NCBI GenBank assembly: GCA_903923905.1
Contig: CAIXZH010000102.1
Span: 1-33,202 of the forward strand
Direction of reading: 5' to 3'
DNA from: an uncultured Bacteroidia bacterium
GTDB taxonomy: Bacteria > Bacteroidota > Bacteroidia > Bacteroidales > Prolixibacteraceae
DNA length: 33,202 nucleotides
Under the pieces are notes generated by a model. That model worked only from the letters and a program-made list of their open reading frames with translations. It had not been told where the DNA came from and did no database searches. A program made the position numbers and the translations under genes. Each line of letters opens with the position of its first letter. Position 1 is the first letter of the stretch. Shown here one piece after another: positions 26,017 to 32,901 of this stretch.

Positions 26017-26901
26017 TCATTGAATCCATTCTTCGCTTAGAATTTCACCTTTGATACCTATGATAACAGCTTTAACTGGAACTTTCCTCATTGCACGTGA
26101 TATCGCCATCTCAACTAGTTGAAGCAATCCTGCGCAGCAAGGCACTTCCATAATCAAAACCGTAATTGTATTAACCTTCGCCTGATCTATCAACATAATA
26201 AATTTTTGTAAATAGTTTTCTTTACCCTGATCAAGCTTTGGACAAGCTATGACCAATGTCCTGTTTTTTAACCATCTCTGATGAAAATCGCCAAGAGAAA
26301 ATGCACTGCAATCAGCTGCAACCAATAAATCAGAATGGCTAAAATGGGTTGCACCCGGGTTAATTAAATGGAGTTGAACAGGCCATTGCCCCAACTGAGA
26401 TTGAATTGAGCCTTTAATTTGATTATCAGCCATTTTTAATTTTGTAAGATCAAATATTATGGTTTTTGATCCCGGACATCCACGACTGAAACCAGCTTCA
26501 TCATTCATGCTATCCATTTGATGAACAGCCTTCTTTACATCATGAATCATAAATGATAGTTTTAATTCATTTTCAATAAGATACTTCATTCCTTGTTTTA
26601 AATACACGGTTTCGTTGTGTTCATTTAAATGCCGAAGATGAGCAACAACAGTATTAAATCCCTTGGAAACCATGATTTCCATAACTTTATACTCATCATA
26701 AGGCTCAGCTTCCCTCTTTTCAATGGTGATTGCCCCTTCAGGACAATGACCGATACAAGCGCCAAGCCCATCACACATTAAATCACTAATTAAACGAACT
26801 TTATTGTCAATTATTTGAAGTGCACCTTCATAACAATTTGGGACGCATTGTCCGCATCCGGTGCACAGGTCCTCATCAATTTTTATAATATCGCGTTCCA
26901 T
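26017..26901 (-). CDS. Ferredoxin-type iron-sulfur protein with a cysteine-rich C-terminal domain
   Basis: This is a 294-residue cytoplasmic protein. The N-terminal 60 residues form a bacterial ferredoxin domain. The first motif is complete (C13-x2-C16-x2-C19-x3-C23). The second reads C43-DGLGA-C49-IGH-C53-P, with Gly where a fourth ligand usually stands, so the second cluster may be [3Fe-4S] or use another ligand. The remainder (70-294) belongs to no domain I can name but keeps Cys142 (RGCPGS), Cys198 (ADCSAF), Cys220 (ACPKLD) and Cys255-Cys256 (VPCCAGL). I recall such proteins beside anaerobic or nitrosative-stress genes in Bacteroidetes and Clostridia, a memory that needs checking. It is divergent from a Crp/Fnr gene and probably controlled by it through the dyad at 27000-27021. 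Confidence 0.8.
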   Translation of the reverse strand: MERDIIKIDEDLCTGCGQCVPNCYEGALQIIDNKVRLISDLMCDGLGACIGHCPEGAITIEKREAEPYDEYKVMEIMVSKGFNTVVAHLRHLNEHNETVYLKQGMKYLIENELKLSFMIHDVKKAVHQMDSMNDEAGFSRGCPGSKTIIFDLTKLKMADNQIKGSIQSQLGQWPVQLHLINPGATHFSHSDLLVAADCSAFSLGDFHQRWLKNRTLVIACPKLDQGKENYLQKFIMLIDQAKVNTITVLIMEVPCCAGLLQLVEMAISRAMRKVPVKAVIIGIKGEILSEEWIQ

Positions 26902-26973
26902 TTTCTTAAAATTAAATAAATATTTGCTTATAGTAAAGCATCGAATTTAATGGATCTCCTGTATTTCTGGTGA

Positions 26974-26981
26974 CAAAAATA
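26974..26981 (-). promoter_or_regulatory. -7 promoter element of the iron-sulfur gene
   Basis: On the minus strand this reads TATTTTTG, a perfect TAnnTTTG match. No -33 element is seen. Instead the 22-bp dyad begins 18 bases upstream, its centre falling near -41, the position of class II activators. Confidence 0.65.
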
Positions 26982-26999
26982 CGATAAGGATAACTTCTG

Positions 27000-27021
27000 T
27001 AGTGTAACATTTGTGACACTA
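27000..27021. promoter_or_regulatory. Crp/Fnr-type operator shared by divergent promoters
   Basis: The 22-bp dyad consists of TAGTGTAACAT and TTGTGACACTA. The half-sites agree at nine of eleven positions (TAGTGTnACA). It has the size and symmetry of Crp/Fnr-family sites and sits between two opposed perfect -7 elements beside a Crp/Fnr gene. Confidence 0.7.
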
Positions 27022-27025
27022 ATAT

Positions 27026-27033
27026 TATATTTG
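27026..27033 (+). promoter_or_regulatory. -7 promoter element of the Crp/Fnr-pabB-pabC operon
   Basis: TATATTTG is a perfect TAnnTTTG match, 24 bases before ATG 27057. The dyad ends only four bases upstream, so a bound protein would cover the promoter. Confidence 0.65.
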
Positions 27034-27056
27034 CAAAAAATAATAATAATATCTGA

Positions 27057-27731
27057 ATGTTTGAAATTTTAAAATTAGCTCCCTTATTTTTTGGACTGGA
27101 AGTCCAGGAAATTACAATTTTAATAAATAAGGTTCTACATCAGATACAGCATTTTTCAAATAATGAGGTTTTAGCCTTTTCAGGTGATCGAATTGAAAAA
27201 GCAATGATTTTATTGGAAGGTAAACTAAAAGGTGAAATGATTGATTACTCGGGTATCAGTCTTAAAATTGAGGGGTTAGATCCGCCGCAAATGGTGGCTC
27301 CGGCATTTCTTTTTGGACCACAAAGCATATTTCCTGTCAATTTATCAGCGTTATCTGAAGGAAAGATTTTAATCATCTATAAAAATGACTTTACTTCGCT
27401 GTTATCTAGTGATTCACGAGTTTTAACCAACTATCTCAATATCGTTTCGGGAAAAGTTCAATTCTTATCTCACAAAATTGCTTTATTAAGTTATAAAACT
27501 ATCAAAGAAAAAATTGCTTCATATTTATTAAATCAATTGAATCCCGGATCATCATCCCTTATAATGAACCAAAGCCAAAAAGGATTAGCTGAAATGTTTG
27601 GCGTAGCTCGTCCTTCATTGGCACGAACGATCAGCAAAATGGAAGAAGATAAGATCATTCGCTGGGAAAGAAATCGGGTAATAATACTAAACCTTAAATC
27701 ACTTGAGTTAATATTAGGTCATTTAGCATGA
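27057..27731 (+). CDS. Crp/Fnr-family transcriptional regulator without cysteines
   Basis: This 224-residue protein has an N-terminal cyclic-nucleotide-binding-type beta barrel (about 5-115), a long dimerisation helix (about 120-160), and a C-terminal winged helix-turn-helix with QKGLAEMFGVARPSLARTIS and KMEEDKII. It contains no cysteine, so it cannot carry an iron-sulfur cluster as FNR does. A bound ligand such as heme or a small molecule would be needed for sensing. The recognition helix has RPSLAR where FNR has RETISR, so a different half-site is expected. The HcpR/DNR group is a plausible relative. Its stop overlaps the pabB start (ATGA), and the dyad at 27000-27021 suggests self-regulation. 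Confidence 0.88.
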   Translation: MFEILKLAPLFFGLEVQEITILINKVLHQIQHFSNNEVLAFSGDRIEKAMILLEGKLKGEMIDYSGISLKIEGLDPPQMVAPAFLFGPQSIFPVNLSALSEGKILIIYKNDFTSLLSSDSRVLTNYLNIVSGKVQFLSHKIALLSYKTIKEKIASYLLNQLNPGSSSLIMNQSQKGLAEMFGVARPSLARTISKMEEDKIIRWERNRVIILNLKSLELILGHLA

Positions 27732-28708
27732 TGCAACTTCAGAATAAAAGCTATATTGAAAAAATGAACAGATGGGGTGAAGAGCGCAAGCCCTTTATTT
27801 TCATCATTGACTTCGAAATGAAAAATCCTATCATTCTTCCCTTACATGAGGCAGCTGATAATGAGATCTATTTCAAATTTCCAACTAAAAATAACATTAA
27901 TAATCAATATTTAAAAAAAAGAGAATTTGTTTTCAACAAATTTCCGGTAAGCTATAGGGTTTATAAAAAATCATTTGATCACGTTTCGAATGAAATAAAA
28001 ATAGGCAATTCCTTTCTTACAAACCTCACATTTCAAACCCCTATTGAAACAGATCTATCACTTAAGGAGATTTTTTATAACAGCGATGCACCTTATAAAT
28101 TACTGTTTAAGGATCTATTCGTTGTTTTTTCACCGGAACCTTTTATTACGATATCAGATGATACAATTTCGTCCTATCCAATGAAAGGAACCATCGATTC
28201 ATCTGTTCCAGATGCTGAAAGAAAGATATTAGATGACAAAAAGGAAACAGCTGAACATCATACTATTGTAGATATGATCAGAAGTGATCTTTCGAAGGTT
28301 TCCACAAATGTGAAAGTCGAGAAATTCCGGTTTCTGGACAAGATTAAAACTTCCAATAAAACTTTATTACAGGTAAGCTCCAAAATTACAGGTAAGCTTC
28401 CTGCAAATTATCAGGCTCATTTGGGTGAAATTCTTTCGGCCTTGCTACCCGCCGGGTCAATTTGTGGGGCTCCAAAGAAAAAAACCCTCGAAATAATCAG
28501 TAAATCAGAGACGTACAAAAGAGGATATTATACAGGAGTATTTGGCATTTTCGATGGTTCTGAACTTCAGTCTGCTGTGATGATCAGGTTTATAGAGAAG
28601 AATGGAACGGAATTTTTGTTTAAAAGTGGAGGAGGGATCACATTTTATAGTGATCCTGAAAAAGAATACCAGGAACTAATAGATAAAGTCGATGTACCAA
28701 TTTATTGA
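27728..28708 (+). CDS. pabB: Aminodeoxychorismate synthase component I
   Basis: PabB aminates chorismate to aminodeoxychorismate, the first step to p-aminobenzoate and folate. The 326-residue chain is shorter than E. coli PabB because most of the N-terminal tryptophan-binding-like region is missing, as in other short homologues. Core motifs are all present: PMKGT (151-155) with the nucleophilic Lys153 that marks PabB, EHHTIVDMIRSDLS (176-189), LLPAGSICGAPK (237-248), and a C-terminal YYTGVFG and SGGGIT. The amidotransferase subunit PabA is not in the window, so ammonia supply must come from elsewhere. The start overlaps the regulator stop by four bases, implying translational coupling, and a second ATG follows immediately. 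Confidence 0.93.
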   Translation: MMQLQNKSYIEKMNRWGEERKPFIFIIDFEMKNPIILPLHEAADNEIYFKFPTKNNINNQYLKKREFVFNKFPVSYRVYKKSFDHVSNEIKIGNSFLTNLTFQTPIETDLSLKEIFYNSDAPYKLLFKDLFVVFSPEPFITISDDTISSYPMKGTIDSSVPDAERKILDDKKETAEHHTIVDMIRSDLSKVSTNVKVEKFRFLDKIKTSNKTLLQVSSKITGKLPANYQAHLGEILSALLPAGSICGAPKKKTLEIISKSETYKRGYYTGVFGIFDGSELQSAVMIRFIEKNGTEFLFKSGGGITFYSDPEKEYQELIDKVDVPIY

Positions 28709-29291
28709 GACCATTTGTTATGAAAATAATTGCTTCCAGCGCCTTGAGCTGCATAATCAAAGGTGCAACCGCACCAGAAGCCACTTTTTTGGAAGCCAAC
28801 CTGACCTACAGCTTGAATCGTACCTCTCAGTTCCTGCAGACCTACAGGATGAAATATTGAAATGTACTGTTATCTATGGAATTGATATTGTGAATATTGA
28901 ATATGTTTTATACCAAATCAGACCAATCAGTTCATTGCGTATGATTATAGATGATAATATAGATTACGAATTTAAGTATGCCAATAGATCCAAACTTTTC
29001 AAATTATATCAAAAAAAAGGATATTATGATGATATATTGATTGTTAAGAATGGCTTAATAACTGACATTTCGTATGCGAATACTATATTCTTACATGATA
29101 ACATATGGTATTCGCCCAAAAATCCACTCCTGATCGGTACCAGGCTTCAGGGGTATCTGAAAGAAGGAAGAATCACTCCTACCCCACTCCGCCCTGAAGA
29201 TCTTCCACTATTTTCAGAAGCCCGTATTATCAATGCTATGATTTCAATTGAAAATTCTCCGGTTATCCCAATCAGTGAAATCTGTTTCTAA
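28692..29291 (+). CDS. pabC: Aminotransferase class IV, aminodeoxychorismate lyase (PabC)
   Basis: PabC removes pyruvate from aminodeoxychorismate to give p-aminobenzoate, using pyridoxal phosphate. The 199-residue chain is short for the family (about 250-290) but has the key pieces: FKYANRSKL with the presumed cofactor Lys95, DDILIVKNGLITDISYANTI (about 113-132), and PLLIGTRLQ followed by LPLFSEARIINAM. The family call is class IV aminotransferase. The lyase role rests mainly on pabB, which it overlaps by 17 bases. Together the two genes make a p-aminobenzoate unit behind a Crp/Fnr regulator. Other class IV enzymes act on D-amino acids or branched-chain amino acids, but the gene order makes those less likely. 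Confidence 0.87.
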   Translation: MYQFIETICYENNCFQRLELHNQRCNRTRSHFFGSQPDLQLESYLSVPADLQDEILKCTVIYGIDIVNIEYVLYQIRPISSLRMIIDDNIDYEFKYANRSKLFKLYQKKGYYDDILIVKNGLITDISYANTIFLHDNIWYSPKNPLLIGTRLQGYLKEGRITPTPLRPEDLPLFSEARIINAMISIENSPVIPISEICF

Positions 29292-29492
29292 TTTAGAATG
29301 CTTCAAAATTAAGGTGTTACCTCAATTCTTACTTTCATTTTGAAAACAATCATATAATATTTCTGTTTATTTGAGTGAATTTAAGGTTCATTTTGAATCA
29401 TTTGCAACCTTTTGGTTGATTTAATCATCAAATAGCTATTAAGATTTAAAAGAACAGTCATTTTTCGTTTAGTTTAAAAAAAAATAACATTG

Positions 29493-30530
29493 ATGCGTTT
29501 CACCCGAAGAAAATTAAATCTATATGTCTTGAGAAGGAGAAAAACCATTTGGACATTCATAGAACTCCTGTCTTTATTAATTATTTTAGCACTTATTCAA
29601 GTCCAATGCCGGCATGACGGACTCAATGTTGCAACCCTTAAACCAGTTTGTTTTGATACCCAAATTGCGCCTATCTTCATAAATAATTGTGGAAGTTGCC
29701 ATAGCGCAAGCAGATCCAGAGGTGGATATTCATTTGTGGATTATACCTCAATCCTACAATCGGTAACTCCATATAATGCAGAAAAAAGCACTGCTTATCA
29801 AGCGATTACAGGGAAAGCATTTAAGCAATTAATGCCTCCTGGAATTCCGCTTTCAGAAAATGACCGCATCTTAATCCGAGTCTGGATTGACCAGGGAGCA
29901 TTAAAAACCACTTGTACTGCAGATACCACTGGCACAAGTGGTACAGGAGGTACAACACCGCCATCAGGTGGAACCGGTTCACTGGTTTGTTTTCAGAGAG
30001 ATATTCTGCCGGTTTTATTATCCTCATGTGGCACAACAGGTTGTCATAATCAGACTACAGCCAAAGAAGGTTATATCATTACAAGTTATGCCTCTGTTAT
30101 GAGTAATATGGTGGTGGCAGGTTCCCCAAACTCCAGCAGACTTTACACTGCTGTTGCCAATAATAATATGCCACCAAGCTCTTACGCTAAGTTAACCACT
30201 GCAGAAAAGGACAGTATCTATAATTGGATCAAGGATGGAGCACTTAATTCAACTTGTTCATCGTCATGTGATACCACCGGAACAGTCACCTATTCGAATC
30301 AGATAGTCGCTATTATGACTGCAAACTGTGTTTCATGCCATAGTGGTTCCTCTGCTCAAAAGGGAATACTTTTGGATAGTTATACTAACGTAAAAGCAAA
30401 TATGGATAATGGGAATATATTATCGGCCGTACGTGGGATAACTTTACAAATGCCACCAGGAGGTCTATTAACAAATTGTGAAATGCGTCAGCTTGAAATT
30501 TGGAAAGCCACTGGCGAAGTACAGAATTAA
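29493..30530 (+). CDS. Triple-domain cytochrome c-like envelope protein
   Basis: This 345-residue protein has an N-terminal hydrophobic segment (about 22-37) ending IQVQC, so Cys39 may be a weak lipobox, and it is otherwise likely periplasmic. It carries three related heme-binding repeats. C66-GS-C69-H70 pairs with M114-P-P. C179-GTTG-C184-H185, a CX4CH form, pairs with M226-P-P. C279-VS-C282-H283 pairs with M320-P-P. Each repeat is followed by an IWxxxG-like helix (RVWIDQGAL, YNWIKDGAL, EIWKATGEV). A Gly/Thr linker lies at about 145-163. This resembles planctomycete-type cytochrome c domains. ATG 29493 is the start, and a TTG at 29490 is unnecessary. It opens a five-gene operon. Confidence 0.85.
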   Translation: MRFTRRKLNLYVLRRRKTIWTFIELLSLLIILALIQVQCRHDGLNVATLKPVCFDTQIAPIFINNCGSCHSASRSRGGYSFVDYTSILQSVTPYNAEKSTAYQAITGKAFKQLMPPGIPLSENDRILIRVWIDQGALKTTCTADTTGTSGTGGTTPPSGGTGSLVCFQRDILPVLLSSCGTTGCHNQTTAKEGYIITSYASVMSNMVVAGSPNSSRLYTAVANNNMPPSSYAKLTTAEKDSIYNWIKDGALNSTCSSSCDTTGTVTYSNQIVAIMTANCVSCHSGSSAQKGILLDSYTNVKANMDNGNILSAVRGITLQMPPGGLLTNCEMRQLEIWKATGEVQN

Positions 30531-30539
30531 CTCAAAAAT

Positions 30540-30914
30540 ATGAAGAATTTAATTTTAGTAATTGTATTTTTCTCTCTTACCAGCTGCTATTATGACAGCG
30601 AAGAGGCTTTATATGGTACCCCAGGTTCAACTGTATGCGATACGACAGTTACTAATTTTAGTACCGTGATTCAACCAATCCTCTCCTCCAATTGCTGGGC
30701 ATGCCATTCAAACTCAGCGGGACCATCCAGCGGTGCAGGAGTTTTATTACAAAATTACACTGATGTAAAAACTTACGTCCAGAATGGTAAACTGATTGGC
30801 GATATTCAGCAGCTGTCAGGCTTTAATCAAATGCCCAAAGGGGGTATGAAACTAAGTGATTGTGATATACTTAAAATTCAAACCTGGATAAAAAAAGGAG
30901 CACTAAATAATTAA
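30540..30914 (+). CDS. Mono-heme cytochrome c-like lipoprotein
   Basis: This 124-residue protein starts with a lipoprotein signal (MKNLILVIVFFSLTSC), making Cys16 the likely lipidated residue. The mature part is a single copy of the cytochrome repeat seen in the preceding gene: C52-WA-C55-H56, a YTDVKTYVQNGKLIG segment, M98-P-K-G-G with the likely distal methionine, and a final helix IQTWIKKGAL. It resembles the third repeat of its neighbour, so the two may have arisen by duplication. It is nine bases from the upstream gene and four bases from the next, within one operon. It probably passes electrons or binds heme at the membrane surface, though acceptor and donor are unknown. Confidence 0.87.
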   Translation: MKNLILVIVFFSLTSCYYDSEEALYGTPGSTVCDTTVTNFSTVIQPILSSNCWACHSNSAGPSSGAGVLLQNYTDVKTYVQNGKLIGDIQQLSGFNQMPKGGMKLSDCDILKIQTWIKKGALNN

Positions 30915-30918
30915 ATTA

Positions 30919-31827
30919 ATGAAAATAAACTCGCTAAAATCTGTAATTATATTAGGATTAATAGTATTATTCTCTAATCAAGTCTGGAGCCAGGATCTTG
31001 ATTCCTTACTGGATAAGGAGATTAAACCACAAACAATTTATGCTGCCGCAACCTTCAAAGCTACCAGAATTGTCAATGGGCACTCAGTTGAGCAGATGAA
31101 AAAAAAACAGCTTGATTTTAGAATTTCGCATCGTTTTGGAGATATCAATTCAGGCTCCTATAATCTTTATGGATTGGATAATGGTTTAATTCATTTCTCG
31201 TTAGAATATGGTCTGACAGATTGGCTTGAAGTCGGAATTGGACGAAGTACCTATCAAAAAACATTCGATGGATTCGCAAAAGTCTCGATTCTCAGGCAAA
31301 CCAGCGGGGCTAAAAATATGCCAATTCATTTGACCTATTTATTTAGTACAGAGTATATTTCATTAAATACGGACACATTGATGAAAAATGCATATTCGCG
31401 AATGTCGTATATTCATCAAATTCTGATTGCCAGGAAGTTCAATGAGAGTCTTTCATTGCAGTTGACACCTACTGTCATTCACAGGAATCTTGTTCCAACA
31501 GAATTGGATAAGAACGACCTCCTTGCAATTGGGTTAGGTGGCCGATACAAGTTATCAAAGCGAATAGCCTTAAATGTTGAATATTACTATGTCTATCGAC
31601 CTAATGAAAAGGCAATCAGTCAATCGATTCCAACCCCTGTTAAATATTATAATCCGCTTTCAATTGGTATTGATATTGAAACTGGAGGACACGTTTTTCA
31701 GATTATGCTGACCAATTCACAGGCAATGCGCGAGGGTGGTTTTATCGGCAAAACTACTGAAACATGGAGTAACATGGGTATCCATCTGGGATTTAATATT
31801 TCAAGAGTTTTTTCATTTACAAAATAA
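30919..31827 (+). CDS. DUF5777-family predicted outer-membrane beta-barrel protein
   Basis: This 302-residue protein has a signal peptide (MKINSLKSVIILGLIVLFSN to about residue 25). It then matches, by memory, DUF5777, a Bacteroidetes family of beta-barrel-like outer-membrane proteins of unknown function. Typical stretches are LDFRISHRFGDINSGSYNLY near 66-85, FSLEYGLTDWLEVGIGRS near 93-110, and TGGHVFQIMLTNSQAMREGG near 254-273, ending GIHLGFNISRVFSF. Alternating hydrophobic and polar strands fit a barrel. Its place after two cytochrome-like genes suggests an outer-membrane partner of a redox module, but this is inference from order. The operon position is tight on both sides. Confidence 0.82.
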   Translation: MKINSLKSVIILGLIVLFSNQVWSQDLDSLLDKEIKPQTIYAAATFKATRIVNGHSVEQMKKKQLDFRISHRFGDINSGSYNLYGLDNGLIHFSLEYGLTDWLEVGIGRSTYQKTFDGFAKVSILRQTSGAKNMPIHLTYLFSTEYISLNTDTLMKNAYSRMSYIHQILIARKFNESLSLQLTPTVIHRNLVPTELDKNDLLAIGLGGRYKLSKRIALNVEYYYVYRPNEKAISQSIPTPVKYYNPLSIGIDIETGGHVFQIMLTNSQAMREGGFIGKTTETWSNMGIHLGFNISRVFSFTK

Positions 31828-31840
31828 TAATGCAATGGTT

Positions 31841-32389
31841 ATGAATAAGTTAATTCTCTATTTTGTCTTTAGTCTGATCGTTTTTAACGTACAGGCTCAA
31901 AACCGGTTTTTCACCAAAGATGCAAAAATCAATTTCAACTCTTCAACCTCTGTCGAGGACATTGTTGCAGAATCTAATCAGGCCACCACATTAATTGATA
32001 TTGATAAAAATGAAATTGCATTTTCAGTTTTAACTACCTCGTTTAAGTTTCGCCGGGCATTGATGGAAGAGCACTTTAATGAAAACTATATGGAATCGGT
32101 GAAATTTCCAAAGGCAAAGTTCAATGGGAAAATTATTTCTCCTATAGAGTGGAAAAGTGAAAAGGTGGTTCTGGTTGATGTTAAAGGAGTATTGACAATG
32201 CATGGTGTAAGCAATGAAATCATTTTAAAGGCTCAGATTATACCTGGAAAAAATAAAATTCTCGCCATAACAGAATTCAAAGTGATTCCTGAAGCTTTCG
32301 GCATATCAATTCCATCCGCAGTAAGAGATAAAATTGCAAAAGAGGTAACTATCAAAATTGATGCAGCTTACACCCCTTATCAACCATAA
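31841..32389 (+). CDS. YceI-family exported protein
   Basis: This 182-residue protein has a signal peptide (MNKLILYFVFSLIVFNVQAQ). I start at ATG 31841, with ATG 31835 also possible. An upstream in-frame ATG at 31736 overlaps the previous gene. The mature part fits the YceI lipocalin-like fold, whose known members bind isoprenoid chains such as those of polyprenyl quinones. Matching pieces are NFNSSTSVEDIVAESNQATT near the start, FKFRRALMEEHFNENYMESV near 67-86, FPKAKFNGKI, DVKGVLTMHGVSNEI near 124-138, and the final FKVIPEAFGISIP. Ligand identity cannot be told. Within the operon it could handle a quinone-like lipid for the cytochromes, which is speculative. Confidence 0.88.
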   Translation: MNKLILYFVFSLIVFNVQAQNRFFTKDAKINFNSSTSVEDIVAESNQATTLIDIDKNEIAFSVLTTSFKFRRALMEEHFNENYMESVKFPKAKFNGKIISPIEWKSEKVVLVDVKGVLTMHGVSNEIILKAQIIPGKNKILAITEFKVIPEAFGISIPSAVRDKIAKEVTIKIDAAYTPYQP

Positions 32390-32399
32390 AACTTTAAAT

Positions 32400-32843
32400 A
32401 TGACCAAAAGAAAAACGGTTCAATGGCTACTCTGGATTTTACTTATTGGATTGATTGCTGCGTTTTCTGCTATTTATTTTGCTTTTAATATGCCGCGCAG
32501 AAATCTTGCAAATGAAAATTCAGTTTACTTGCTATCCGCCAAACAGTTGATATCAGATTTTCGGAATGATGAGACGATTGCAACCAAAAAATATCTCGAT
32601 AAGGCTATAACAGTTACAGGTGAAATAAAAAGTATTAGAAATTTGGATAACCATAGTATCGTCTTTAGTCTGGAAGATGCAATGGAAGGTGTGAGCTGCA
32701 CTATCGATAGTGCAGATATTGTAACTTATGCCTCAAAACTTTTACATTATAAAACAGGGTCAAGAGGAACCTTTAAAGGGCGATGTTCAGGCATGCTTAT
32801 GGATATCCAGGTAATCAATTGTGTACCGGTTCAGGGAAACTAG
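32400..32843 (+). CDS. Anchored OB-fold protein, tRNA_anti-like
   Basis: This 147-residue protein has one N-terminal membrane segment (about 8-30, QWLLWILLIGLIAAFSAIYF). A small domain follows (about 55-147) resembling the tRNA_anti-like OB fold often found on exported Bacteroidetes proteins. The stretch KYLDKAITVTGEIKSIRNLD, an acidic loop, then YKTGSRGTFKGRCSG and the final VINCVPV fit its strands. The name of the family does not imply tRNA binding here. It starts at ATG 32400, ten bases after yceI. An in-frame ATG at 32358 would overlap the previous gene and weaken the signal anchor. It closes the operon, ahead of the terminator at 32864-32900. Confidence 0.78.
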   Translation: MTKRKTVQWLLWILLIGLIAAFSAIYFAFNMPRRNLANENSVYLLSAKQLISDFRNDETIATKKYLDKAITVTGEIKSIRNLDNHSIVFSLEDAMEGVSCTIDSADIVTYASKLLHYKTGSRGTFKGRCSGMLMDIQVINCVPVQGN

Positions 32844-32863
32844 AAACGCATAGAAACAAGTTT

Positions 32864-32900
32864 AAATAGCTCATACAATTAAATGAATGAGCTATTTTTA
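32864..32900. terminator. Terminator of the cytochrome-DUF5777 operon
   Basis: A perfect 11-bp stem (AAATAGCTCAT/ATGAGCTATTT) with a 12-base loop is followed by TTTATTT. It lies 20 bases after the operon and just before the end of the minus-strand fragment, so it can act in both directions. Confidence 0.75.
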
Positions 32901-32901
32901 T

